From Rhizobium leguminosarum bv. viciae USDA 2370 (GTDB lineage Bacteria; Pseudomonadota; Alphaproteobacteria; Rhizobiales; Rhizobiaceae), in NCBI RefSeq assembly GCF_002008365.1, contig NZ_MRDL01000036.1, positions 771,235 through 835,234 on the forward strand: a stretch of 64,000 bases of DNA. The letters are read 5' to 3'. Position 1 is the first letter of the stretch. Each line of letters opens with the position of its first letter. The notes below the pieces were generated by a model, which made no database searches, was not told the DNA's origin, and saw nothing but the letters and a program-made list of their open reading frames with translations. Of this stretch, positions 51,028 through 59,585 are shown in pieces. Both the position numbers and the translations under genes were made by a program.

Positions 51028-53388
51028 TCACCTATGTCGCACTGCGAGAAGCGTGATGTCGTCGTAAATCTTCTGCGATCCGATAAAGAGCATTAATGTC
51101 GCTACAATTCCGGAAACGACTTTCTCAGCGCTCTGATCCTTCAGGCGAAGTGCTTCGCGGCACAGACGTTCGATGCCAAACAGTTCTCCCGCGTCGTTTT
51201 CGGCTTCTGTCACGCCGTCCGTATGCAGGAGTATGACGTCCCCCTTCTCGAACGCTATTTCACGGGTTTTAATGAAGGCAGAAATATCGGCTTCCAGCCC
51301 GATCGGTATGCCCAGATCCATGGTGTCTATGCGCTCGACCTTGCCGTTCGCCCGCACGATGACAACTTCCTCGTGTTGTCCCGACAGGATCATCTCTTTT
51401 CCGTCGTAGTCAAGAAACGCCAGAGTGAGATGCTTATCGATTTTAGTCCTCACTATGTTTTTAAACAGGGCGCTGTTCAGGTCTGTGAGAAATTTGACTG
51501 CATCGGTGTTTCCGGCTTCCTGCAGGGCGCGGGCGACGGACTGAACCATCAACATCAATACGCCGCTTTCGAGCCCGTGTCCGGTGACGTCGCCGATGCC
51601 GATCTTCAATCGGTTTCCGCTCTTCAAGACGTCATAATAATCGCCGCCGACTTCTTCCGCCGGTCTCATATAGGCTGCGATCTCGAGGGCCTGAAACTCC
51701 TCAAGCTCCTGATGCAGCGGAAGAACCATGAGCTGGATTCTCTCGGCGACGGCGAGCTCTGTTCCGAGACGTCGATTTTCTCGCTGGAGCTGTGCGTTCA
51801 GTGTCGAAATCTCTTCCTTTGCATCTTCGATTTGAGCGGTTCGCTCTTCGACGAGTTGCTCGAGATTCTCGGTGTGATAGCTGATCTGCTCAGCCATCCG
51901 GTTGAATGCTTCCCCAGCCTCGCCGACCTCATCTTTACTTGCTATGGCCACCCTGACCGAATAGTCCTTCGCTTGTATCCGTCTGGCGGCATCTGCAAGT
52001 GCACTGATTCCGCCCGTTATTCGTTTCGAAGCAGCAAATACCGCGATCGTTACAATAAGCAGCGACATTAAGATCGCTAGAATTTGGTAGAGCACGATCC
52101 GGTTCGTAGCGTCTGAAATCTTGGCCTGGGCCGCATAGAGGGAGGCTTCGATTTCTCGTTCAGGCACAACCACTCCAAGAGACATTGCCTCTTGCCGAAC
52201 CGGGCCGCTGAGCCAGAGATTGGTCGCGGGGAGCTTCTTCACGATAAAGATGTAGGGGACCTGGTTGCCGTCCTGCTGCAACAGCAAATGTTGGATGCCC
52301 TGTTCGCGGTCAAGGGCCAGTTTCGCTATGGCAGGCTGGGAGCTTCCCTTCAGGGAGCGCTCCAATCCGGTCACGCCGGTTCCACTTGCATCGCTCGCAG
52401 AACGCAGACCGAGCGTTTTTTCGCCTGTGCTGTTGATCGCCACAACGTTTCCGTCGGACATTGCGAGGAATCCAAAGCCGGACTGGGCCACTTTCACATT
52501 TTCAACAGTCTGTGCGAGCTGGTCGAGTGTTATGTCCGCGCCAGCCGTCCCGGCGACATCCTTCCTGTCGGCTGTCCATAATGGATGAAAGAAACTGACG
52601 ATCAGTTTCCCGGTAATGGCATCGGTATATGGAGCTGTCTGCGTTATCTCGTCCGCGACTGGCCGCGTTTTCATATCCTTGGCCCAGCCCTGCCAGGACT
52701 CATAAAGTCCAGGAAAAAAGAAGTCCCAGAAATTGGCCTCGTTGTGACCCGGATAAAGGCGGTCGAAGGTTTGAGCCTGGTCGGTATAGGGCGCTGTCCT
52801 GAAGATTGGTCGTTCTTTCGATCCGATGTAATACATCTGCAGCTTCGAAGCACCGTGCTGCAGCAGGCTCGGTGCAACAAGGTCCAGAACCGCGCTCGTC
52901 TGGATATCGGTCTGGACGTCAGGCTTTGGGTTGTGGTCTTGTCCGAGCAAGTAACTCCAGACGCTGACAACCGAGACGGAGCCCGGAGCGTTCTGAGACC
53001 ACTTTCCCGTCTGATCGTAAGCAAGGCTGACGCTGCTGGGCGATGTGCGAGCGATCGCCGCGCCGACGTCGGAATTACGCTCGGGATCGTCGATCTGCGC
53101 CTGGAGCACACCTGCCAAGGTGCTGACGTCGTTATGAACCTGCCGCAGGAGCAAACTCACCTGGGCTGCGGTGGAATCAGCATATGTACGAATGTATTCC
53201 TGGTTTGCCGCTTCAAGGCCCTGTCCGACTTCGAGGGTTGCGTCGCGCGACAGCCTCTGAACGTTCCAAAGTGCCAGCCCGCCGCTGACCAGCAAGTCAA
53301 AGAGGACTGCTCCACCGACGACCAAGATGAATTTTGCCCGAAATGAGCCTAGTCTTGTCGGTCTCTTCAATGATCTCTCGTCCATCAT
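51028..53388 (-). CDS. Sensor PP2C/SpoIIE phosphatase with Cache and HAMP
   Basis: This 786-residue membrane protein has a first helix (FILVVGGAVLFDLLVSGGLA), a large periplasmic double-Cache-like sensor (about residues 45-440, with FFHPLWTADRKDVAGTAGAD), a second helix (LYQILAILMSLLIVTIAVFA), a HAMP domain, a coiled coil and a C-terminal PP2C/SpoIIE phosphatase. The metal aspartates are intact: GGDYYDV, GIGDVTGHG, LLHTDGVTEAEND and YDDITLLAV. Its ATG overlaps the methyltransferase stop by 4 bases. It would dephosphorylate the STAS partners in response to an external signal. Confidence 0.92.
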   Translation of the reverse strand: MMDERSLKRPTRLGSFRAKFILVVGGAVLFDLLVSGGLALWNVQRLSRDATLEVGQGLEAANQEYIRTYADSTAAQVSLLLRQVHNDVSTLAGVLQAQIDDPERNSDVGAAIARTSPSSVSLAYDQTGKWSQNAPGSVSVVSVWSYLLGQDHNPKPDVQTDIQTSAVLDLVAPSLLQHGASKLQMYYIGSKERPIFRTAPYTDQAQTFDRLYPGHNEANFWDFFFPGLYESWQGWAKDMKTRPVADEITQTAPYTDAITGKLIVSFFHPLWTADRKDVAGTAGADITLDQLAQTVENVKVAQSGFGFLAMSDGNVVAINSTGEKTLGLRSASDASGTGVTGLERSLKGSSQPAIAKLALDREQGIQHLLLQQDGNQVPYIFIVKKLPATNLWLSGPVRQEAMSLGVVVPEREIEASLYAAQAKISDATNRIVLYQILAILMSLLIVTIAVFAASKRITGGISALADAARRIQAKDYSVRVAIASKDEVGEAGEAFNRMAEQISYHTENLEQLVEERTAQIEDAKEEISTLNAQLQRENRRLGTELAVAERIQLMVLPLHQELEEFQALEIAAYMRPAEEVGGDYYDVLKSGNRLKIGIGDVTGHGLESGVLMLMVQSVARALQEAGNTDAVKFLTDLNSALFKNIVRTKIDKHLTLAFLDYDGKEMILSGQHEEVVIVRANGKVERIDTMDLGIPIGLEADISAFIKTREIAFEKGDVILLHTDGVTEAENDAGELFGIERLCREALRLKDQSAEKVVSGIVATLMLFIGSQKIYDDITLLAVRHR

Positions 53389-54557
53389 AGCGGCTTTCGG
53401 CCGGAGGCTGCCCAGATCGGCCAGCCTGCATAACCCTTGGGGTGAAGAGCAGCAAAGACATGATCTTTGAATCCCTGCCGGAACCTGCGAATAAAATCCA
53501 ACGAGTCGCCCCGTCGAACGGCCATCTCACCCGCATAGACATTTTCCCAAGCTTCGATGATGTCCGCGAAGTCTTGGGGGTCCCCGTCAAGGTTGGTGAC
53601 CATAAAGGAATCGACCTTGATACTATCGAACCCCGCGTCAGCGAGGAGATGGCGGCTTTTCGGCCCCATCTCGACATCCATGTCGAAATACCTGAACAAT
53701 TTGGCGACTTCCTCGTAAGTCCATCTTATTGTTTCAGCATGTGGTTCGCCGAGACAATGCGAATTTTTTTCGTTCGTGATGTAGACACGGCCGCCAGGCT
53801 TACAGATGCGGTAGAGCTCCCGCAGCAGCATCTCGGGACGGTTGAAAATCTGCAGCGAATGTCGGCAGGTCACAAAGTCAAATTGATTGTCTCGCAGCAG
53901 CATTTGGGAGGCGTCACCATAGGTGTACTCGATTCCCTGTAGATCGAAGTCGGCAGCGACCCTGCGCGCATATTCGAGGCTGCGCACGGAATGATCCAGC
54001 GCGACAAGGCGTGCCGGTTTAAATTCCCTCTGAACCAAGGCCGCGAAATCCCCAATTCCGCAACAGATATCCGCGATGACAAGACCGCTGCGCAGGCCGT
54101 GGCGAGGCAACAGTTCACGTTCGTGCCTCCATGTCATTTTCGTCTGGGTGCGCAGAATGGGGATGAAAGTCTCGTCCTCGACAAAGCTCTGGCCCGGATA
54201 AAATGCCGAATCGTAGACTTCAACCGACAAGTTTGGTTGTGATGCCGCCAGCGTCTCGAACAAAGAGGTCGACCATGCCACCACGCTCGACGTGATGATG
54301 ACGATCTTCCGTTCTGGCCTGGTCCGACAGCTTGCCGCGAGGACATCGGACAGGGTTACGAAGGCAGTCATGTTAATGTGCGTCAGACGTTTGACATTGA
54401 GGTAAACGATCCCGCTGTATTTTTCCAAACTTTGCTGCACCAGCTTGAGGGCATCGGCAATCTCAGTGGCGCTTTCCGGTCGCATCTTGCCAGACAGCAA
54501 CAGCTCCTGATTTGTCGGATCAAAATGAACAGTGAAGGGCTGCGGGAGCAGGCTCAT
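53385..54557 (-). CDS. STAS-like domain fused to SAM methyltransferase
   Basis: This 390-residue protein combines a STAS-like N-terminus (residues about 1-110) with a class I SAM-dependent methyltransferase (about 150-380). In the STAS part the switch-loop equivalent is LTHINMTAF, with Thr64 where antagonists have serine. In the methyltransferase part motif I is VIADICCGIGDFA, the acidic SAM-ribose region follows in LVALDHS, and the post-motif region reads FDFVTCRHSLQIF. Four-base overlaps join it to the genes on both sides. A methyltransferase under direct partner-switch control is the obvious hypothesis. The target is unknown. Confidence 0.85.
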   Translation of the reverse strand: MSLLPQPFTVHFDPTNQELLLSGKMRPESATEIADALKLVQQSLEKYSGIVYLNVKRLTHINMTAFVTLSDVLAASCRTRPERKIVIITSSVVAWSTSLFETLAASQPNLSVEVYDSAFYPGQSFVEDETFIPILRTQTKMTWRHERELLPRHGLRSGLVIADICCGIGDFAALVQREFKPARLVALDHSVRSLEYARRVAADFDLQGIEYTYGDASQMLLRDNQFDFVTCRHSLQIFNRPEMLLRELYRICKPGGRVYITNEKNSHCLGEPHAETIRWTYEEVAKLFRYFDMDVEMGPKSRHLLADAGFDSIKVDSFMVTNLDGDPQDFADIIEAWENVYAGEMAVRRGDSLDFIRRFRQGFKDHVFAALHPKGYAGWPIWAASGRKPL

Positions 54558-55063
54558 CGGAAGTCCTCGGCCGAGGGGAAATCCGCTATGATTTGTATCC
54601 CTTGTCCGCCGTCTTTCTCAATCCGGATCGTGGCGCGGAATATTGCTGCCAAATCGCTGAGCAAAACCGTCCCGTCGGACTTCATCACCAAGTATCCAGA
54701 GCCGGCGCCGGGGACCGGCTGGCGCTCACTTGATCTTGCATTGGCGTGCTTTCGGCCAAATGCTTCCTCGCCGGGAAAGACAATTCTCAGCCGATTGATT
54801 GTCGCGCTCCGATAGAGACTGAAACTTATCCTTCCTGGCTCGCTCGTTGAACGGAAAGCAAGTTCAATGAGCTCATTCGTCGCGACGGAAAGAAAATTGG
54901 AATATCGAGCGGGATCGCTGTGACCTTGGCCGAGAATGTCTGAGAGGTATTCGGTAATCCTGTCGCAAAACTGCCATCGGGATTTGAACATCGCAACGTT
55001 CAGTTCCAGCGATACCATCGGCGCAAATGCATGGTCATCGAAGCTAGCTGCTTCCTGTTCCAA
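54554..55063 (-). CDS. Degenerate GHKL-ATPase-like regulator
   Basis: This protein of 169 residues resembles the slr1658-type GHKL protein at 50464 in length and in FLSVATNELIELAFRSTSEP, but the N-box second asparagine is leucine and the G-rich lid is weak (GAGSGYLVM). It may bind a STAS partner without ATPase activity. TTG 55063 is chosen because AAGGAGG lies 5 bases upstream; an ATG at 55105 lacks such a site. The stop overlaps the STAS-methyltransferase start by 4 bases (ATGA). Confidence 0.7.
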   Translation of the reverse strand: MEQEAASFDDHAFAPMVSLELNVAMFKSRWQFCDRITEYLSDILGQGHSDPARYSNFLSVATNELIELAFRSTSEPGRISFSLYRSATINRLRIVFPGEEAFGRKHANARSSERQPVPGAGSGYLVMKSDGTVLLSDLAAIFRATIRIEKDGGQGIQIIADFPSAEDFR

Positions 55064-55138
55064 TACACCCTCCTTTCGTTTGCCTGGGGCGTCAGGTTGA
55101 TGCACGCGATAGCTAAAGGCGCGGCGAAAATCGGTTGT

Positions 55139-56794
55139 TCACTGTGGTAGCGTGGGTCTTACGGATGTTTCCGCCCGGGTGATGAACTCGCCAATCGCCT
55201 CGACCGGAAGCGGCCTGCTAATCAAATAGCCTTGAAGTCTATCGCAGCCCACACCGCGCAACCATTCCGCCTGACCTGGCGTCTCAACCCCTTCGGCTGT
55301 CACCTGCATGTCGAGGTCATGGGCGAGGTTAACGATGCAGCGGACGATTGCCTGGCCTTTCAGATCGCTTTCGAGGTCGGTGATAAAGTATTTGTCGATT
55401 TTGATCGTGTCGAAAGGGAATGTCTTCAGATAGCTCAAGGAAGAATATTCTGTCCCGAAATCATCAAGCGAGATTCGTATCCCTAGCACGTTGAGAGTAT
55501 TCAGGGTGTCGATATTGTTGACGGTCCGCTCAAGGAGCACGCTTTCGGTTATCTCAAGCTCCAGACGGTCGGGTGGCAACCCGATCAGGTCTAGCGTTTG
55601 GGATACCCGATCAGTGAGGCCGCTTGTCAAGAATTCAGCCGCGGACACATTGACCGCGACGATGTAGTTCTGCGGCCACTTCATTGCCTCGCGACATGCC
55701 TGCTCCAAAACCCATGCACCTATTTCCGGCATGATTCCATCGGCCTCGGCCATAGGAATAAATGCCGTTGGTGGGATTTTCCCAAGTAGAGGGTGGTTCC
55801 ATCTGAGCAAGGCTTCGAAGCCGACAATGCTGCCGCCCTCGGCGATGGGTTGGTACTCGATAGAGAATTGTTGTTGGACCAGGGCCATGCGAAGGCTGCG
55901 GCGCAGCAGTTCGCGTTGTTCCAGCAACTCAAGCATTGAGGGATCAAACGGTCTTGCGCGACCGCGTCCGTCCTTCTTCGCGGCGTAGAGTGCGACGTCG
56001 GACGCCTTCATCAGCTGCTCCGGATTTGTACCGTCCGGTGGGGCAGCAGATATGCCGATGCTGGCACCGACAAATAGCGCGATGCCATCTATCGTGAAGG
56101 GCTTTTTGAATGCATCAACCAAAGCTTCAGCTAGCTGGTGTCCTTTGGCGGGATGTCCCGGGCCCCTTGATATGACGGTGAATTCGTCACCCGCCAGTCG
56201 ATAGGCTCTGTCGTCGCTGGTAAGGCACTCTTGAATGCGGCTTGCAGCAAGCTGAAGGAGCTTGTCGCCGGCCGGATGCCCAAGCGTGTCGTTAACGGGT
56301 TTGAAATCGTCAAGATCGAGTTGCATCAGGGACAGAGTCTCGTTCGAGCCTGCGGTCTCCCGTAACAACACAGCGAGGTCCTCGCTGAACTGGCGTCGGT
56401 TCGGCAGTCCAGTGAGCGGATCGTGGGTGGCCAGATGCAAAAGGGTCGCCCGCTCATCGTCGATAGATTCCTCGGACCGAACCACGGCAAACAGATCTCC
56501 GATCCGATAGATCGTCAGTCCGTGCGACGCTGGCGCGCCAAAATCCCCCGATATTTGCAAAGGCTGGGCACTGTCGCCCAATGAACGGAGGGCGAGTGTG
56601 ATCGCCGATTTGTCCAATTCTGGAAAATGTTCCCAAAACGACGCTGCTGGTTTGACAGAATCAGGCAGCTCAGTGCCCAGCAAATTCTCGACGGGATTGA
56701 AATCGCGGTCAAAGAACAAAAGCCGGTCGATCGAGCTCGAAGCTCTCGCCTCTGTTTGTCCGAGCGCCGAGGGGGCCGCACGAATTTTCTGCAT
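55139..56794 (-). CDS. GGDEF-EAL domain protein
   Basis: This 551-residue cytoplasmic protein has a PAS-like N-terminus (residues about 20-115), a GGDEF domain (about 120-285) and an EAL domain (about 300-545). The GGDEF signature is AGDEF (RLAGDEF), a variant active in some diguanylate cyclases. The EAL part retains EALLRW, the metal-binding ITES, DDFGTEYSSL and KIDKYFI, and AEGVET, so phosphodiesterase activity is likely. The start at 56794 follows AAGGAGG. It is the first gene of the signalling operon, 75 bases upstream of the next start, and may share its promoter. Confidence 0.92.
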   Translation of the reverse strand: MQKIRAAPSALGQTEARASSSIDRLLFFDRDFNPVENLLGTELPDSVKPAASFWEHFPELDKSAITLALRSLGDSAQPLQISGDFGAPASHGLTIYRIGDLFAVVRSEESIDDERATLLHLATHDPLTGLPNRRQFSEDLAVLLRETAGSNETLSLMQLDLDDFKPVNDTLGHPAGDKLLQLAASRIQECLTSDDRAYRLAGDEFTVISRGPGHPAKGHQLAEALVDAFKKPFTIDGIALFVGASIGISAAPPDGTNPEQLMKASDVALYAAKKDGRGRARPFDPSMLELLEQRELLRRSLRMALVQQQFSIEYQPIAEGGSIVGFEALLRWNHPLLGKIPPTAFIPMAEADGIMPEIGAWVLEQACREAMKWPQNYIVAVNVSAAEFLTSGLTDRVSQTLDLIGLPPDRLELEITESVLLERTVNNIDTLNTLNVLGIRISLDDFGTEYSSLSYLKTFPFDTIKIDKYFITDLESDLKGQAIVRCIVNLAHDLDMQVTAEGVETPGQAEWLRGVGCDRLQGYLISRPLPVEAIGEFITRAETSVRPTLPQ

Positions 56795-57017
56795 GTCCGA
56801 GGCCCTCCTTAGTCTCATGTCATAACCAGATATTGTAGCAAATTAGCTCCCACACAACTTGTGCACGCCAAGATTTACATTAGGCATTTCTGATTAACAA
56901 TCCCCAACCTCGGCCCAACTCGCTCACGGATGGGCTTATGCCACATCTTTATTTTCGCGACCCATTTGCATCCATCGTCTCGGCGGCGACCCTTCGATAA
57001 ATTGCCGGCAGGGGATC

Positions 57018-57896
57018 TCACGCGCCCGATCCGCACTCCGTCATGAACCAGTCGATAAAGCGGCGCACCGGCTTTTTCGCCCAGCTGTTCGATATGACGT
57101 AATAGCCTTGGTTTTCTGCCGTCGCGATGTCGGAAAGCACCAGCAGATCGCCGCGTTCGATCTCGCGGCGGAACACCTCGACAGGGCAGAGCGCCACGCC
57201 ATGGCCGGCGACTACGGCCGTCGCCAGCATGTTGAAATCCTGGAATATCGGACCCCGGAGCGGCTCCGGCGCTTTCTGGCCGGCCTTGCGGAACCATTCC
57301 TTCCAGCCGTCGGCGGATTCGTCGTGCAGCAGATCGGCGCCGGCGAGCGAGACGTCGTCGATCGTCCAGTTGCGTTTGGCAAGGTAATGGCCGCTGGCGA
57401 CGGGCTGGTTGCGGCGGGAGAAGAGCAGGCGGCTTTCCCCGCCGCCGCTCAGATCCTCGCCCATGGTGATCAGCACGTCCAGGCTTTCGTCGTCGAAGCG
57501 TTCTTCGGCGCGTGCATAGACGATCCTGACGTCGAGATCGGGGTCGCTCTCCTGGAAGGAGGGCAGGGCCGGGACGAGCCAGCGGGAGGCGATCGAGGGA
57601 ATGCAGCCGACGGTGATGGCCTGCATGTTGTGATCGCGCCGCATGTTGCCGGTCGCATGCGCGATCGCCGCCAGCGATCCTGACACGGCGCGGTAATATT
57701 CGCCGCCGGCTGCGGTCAGCGCGACACCGCGGCCCGATTTCCGCAACAGCTTGCGGCCGAGCCAGGTCTCCAGATGCTTGATCTGATGGCTGATCGCCGC
57801 ATGGGTAACGTGCAGCTCGTCGCCCGCTTTCGAAAGGCTCATCAGGCGGGCCGTGGCTTCGAAAGCGCGCAGGGCGTTCAACGGCGGCAATTGCAT
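57018..57896 (-). CDS. LysR family regulator (GcvA-like)
   Basis: This 292-residue regulator begins MQLPPLNALRAFEATARLMS, with the GcvA/AmpR-like recognition segment HVTHAAISHQIKHLE. The effector domain is of normal length. The start at 57896 is preferred to a longer frame to 57956. It is divergent from the orphan EctC gene and probably controls it. The 130-base intergenic region is AT-rich (TGAAAATGCC, AAAAAAGAATCATC). Confidence 0.92.
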   Translation of the reverse strand: MQLPPLNALRAFEATARLMSLSKAGDELHVTHAAISHQIKHLETWLGRKLLRKSGRGVALTAAGGEYYRAVSGSLAAIAHATGNMRRDHNMQAITVGCIPSIASRWLVPALPSFQESDPDLDVRIVYARAEERFDDESLDVLITMGEDLSGGGESRLLFSRRNQPVASGHYLAKRNWTIDDVSLAGADLLHDESADGWKEWFRKAGQKAPEPLRGPIFQDFNMLATAVVAGHGVALCPVEVFRREIERGDLLVLSDIATAENQGYYVISNSWAKKPVRRFIDWFMTECGSGA

Positions 57897-58026
57897 TTGT
57901 AAAATTTCCTCACAGATGACGCAAGAATCATCATTTGAAAATGCCAGCCATTTCAATAGCTAATTGTCGTGAGCGATAAAAAAGAATCATCGCTGCATCT
58001 TCAATAATTTATCAGGAGAATCGGCG

Positions 58027-58413
58027 ATGTTCGTCAGAAATCTGAAGGAGGTGGAGCTCACCGAGCGTTTCGTCGACTGGGGCAACGGCACGAGCCACCG
58101 CTTGCTGACCAAAGACGACGGCATGGGCTTTACGGTGTGCCATACCGTCGTTCGCGCCAATAGCGAAGCCCTGCTTCAGTACCGCAATCATCTGGAGGCC
58201 TGCTATTGCATCAAGGGCGAGGGCGAAGTGGAGGATATGGACGGCAACGTCTTTCCGATCCGCGCCGGTGATATCTATGTGCTGGACAAGCATGACCGCC
58301 ATTATCTGCGCGGCGGCAAGGATCAGGATCTCATTCTGGTCAGCATCTTCAACCCGCCGCTGACGGGCACCGAACGGCACGACCTGAACAACAAGAGCGG
58401 CTCGCAATACTGA
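58027..58413 (+). CDS. ectC: Ectoine synthase-like protein (orphan EctC)
   Basis: This 128-residue cupin-fold protein matches L-ectoine synthase: MFVRNLKEVELTERFVDWGN, LLQYRNHLEACYCIKGEGEV, then GDIYVLDKHDRHYLRGG. In ectoine producers EctC closes the ring of N-gamma-acetyl-diaminobutyrate, but no ectA or ectB is present here, so this is an orphan of a type seen in other bacteria. The physiological substrate may be different. GGAGAA lies 7 bases upstream of the ATG. A LysR regulator is divergent, and a RIME-like repeat follows the stop. Confidence 0.88.
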   Translation: MFVRNLKEVELTERFVDWGNGTSHRLLTKDDGMGFTVCHTVVRANSEALLQYRNHLEACYCIKGEGEVEDMDGNVFPIRAGDIYVLDKHDRHYLRGGKDQDLILVSIFNPPLTGTERHDLNNKSGSQY

Positions 58414-58418
58414 ACGAA

Positions 58419-58530
58419 AGCATGATGCCGAAAAGTGTGAGCGGTTTTCGGACGAAATCATGCTCTCACTACATGATGTAGAACAGGATTCAGATTTTAG
58501 GCCGACCCGGCCTAATATCATCCTGTTCTA
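58419..58530. repeat. RIME-like intergenic element, copy 3 (inverted)
   Basis: This third copy of the element at 5071-5182 is in reverse orientation: GCATGATGCCGAAAAGTG at the left and CATCCTGTTCTA at the right. It directly follows the ectC stop. Confidence 0.8.
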
Positions 58531-58641
58531 GCCGATCATTTCGTCGACTCTTAGGTGGAAAGCAGAGCCCGTCAAATGGCGGGCACTGCTTCCGGCGTGA
58601 ACGGCAAGACGTCCGTGGCGACTTACAGCGCCGCGCGCAGC

Positions 58642-59124
58642 CTATTGCTGCTGCTGCTGCTGCTGTTGGCCCGGCGGTGGCGTGCCGATTTTTTCCAGAA
58701 CTTTCTTGGCCAGAGCCGGGTCGCTCTGCGCGGCCGTCAGGATCGACGAGTATTCCTCGACGGAGATGTCGGGAGAAGCCTTGACGGTGTCGACCATCTG
58801 CTTCTTGGCCTCCTCCTGCAATTGTTGCTTGGCAGTCTCGTCCTTCGTCGCGCCGATCTTGGCCGAATATTCCTGCCTCACCTTGTCGACCTGCAGATAG
58901 GCAACGGCGAAGGCCTCGATTTTCTGATCGCTGACGGCTGCTGTCGCACCGGTGCCGCCCTGCTGTCCCTGCATCGGCGTCTGGCCTTGAGCCGGCGGCT
59001 GCGCCTGTGTCGGCTGCTGTTGCGCCTGGGCCATGTCGACAGCGGATGCCGGGCTGAAAGCAAGCAGACTGAAGACCACAGTGCTCAATGTTGCGACAGA
59101 TGTGTAACGATTGATCATATTCAT
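58642..59124 (-). CDS. Secreted DUF4168 protein
   Basis: This 160-residue protein has a signal peptide (residues about 1-28, ending SPASA), a Gln/Pro-rich linker, and a DUF4168-type helical domain (VSDQKIEAFAVAYLQVDKVR, SPDISVEEYSSILTAAQSDP). The C-terminus ends with eight glutamines encoded by a run of CAG/CAA codons, which is prone to length change. The function of the family is unknown. No strong partner is adjacent. Confidence 0.83.
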   Translation of the reverse strand: MNMINRYTSVATLSTVVFSLLAFSPASAVDMAQAQQQPTQAQPPAQGQTPMQGQQGGTGATAAVSDQKIEAFAVAYLQVDKVRQEYSAKIGATKDETAKQQLQEEAKKQMVDTVKASPDISVEEYSSILTAAQSDPALAKKVLEKIGTPPPGQQQQQQQQ

Positions 59125-59377
59125 TCCTCTTCAAGTGCATGATTTGATCGGCAGCAAGACCGCCTCGGTCGATCGCTCAGCCGCTCAAAGGCCGGCGAGG
59201 TCGCGACGATGGAACCTTTAAGAGGGCACGGTGCGGCGGTAACGGGGCGATTTGCTGACGATTGAGCGGCGGCTTTGTGACCGCCGGCATGTCGACTGGT
59301 GCGGGAAATTCCAGCGCGAGCCGGTCAGCCCGGGGTCTCACGCTGCTCTTTCCAGCGCGGGTCTTGGTCGGCTCAGC

Positions 59378-59417
59378 CCAGACAAACGGATGTCACGCGC
59401 GACCTCCGTTTGTCTGG
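59378..59417. repeat. 13-bp inverted repeat in a 460-base gene-free gap
   Basis: CCAGACAAACGGA (59378-59390) and TCCGTTTGTCTGG (59405-59417) are exact reverse complements with a 14-base spacer. The gap from 59125 to 59585 holds no convincing gene; the repeat is its only clear structure. No T-run follows, so it may be a regulatory site or part of a small RNA. Confidence 0.6.
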
Positions 59418-59585
59418 TTAGGCTTCGGCTAAAGCAATTCTAGCAAACGCTGCGCGGGAGAGCTTGTTTCGCAGCGCAGCCGCTCTATGTCCTCTCCCGT
59501 TTCAGCATGAGATCTGCAGGCAGTATTCACCGTAAATCCGGGTGCCGACGGCGTTGTCCGCCGGCCGGCTTGAAGGAGCTGAGCA

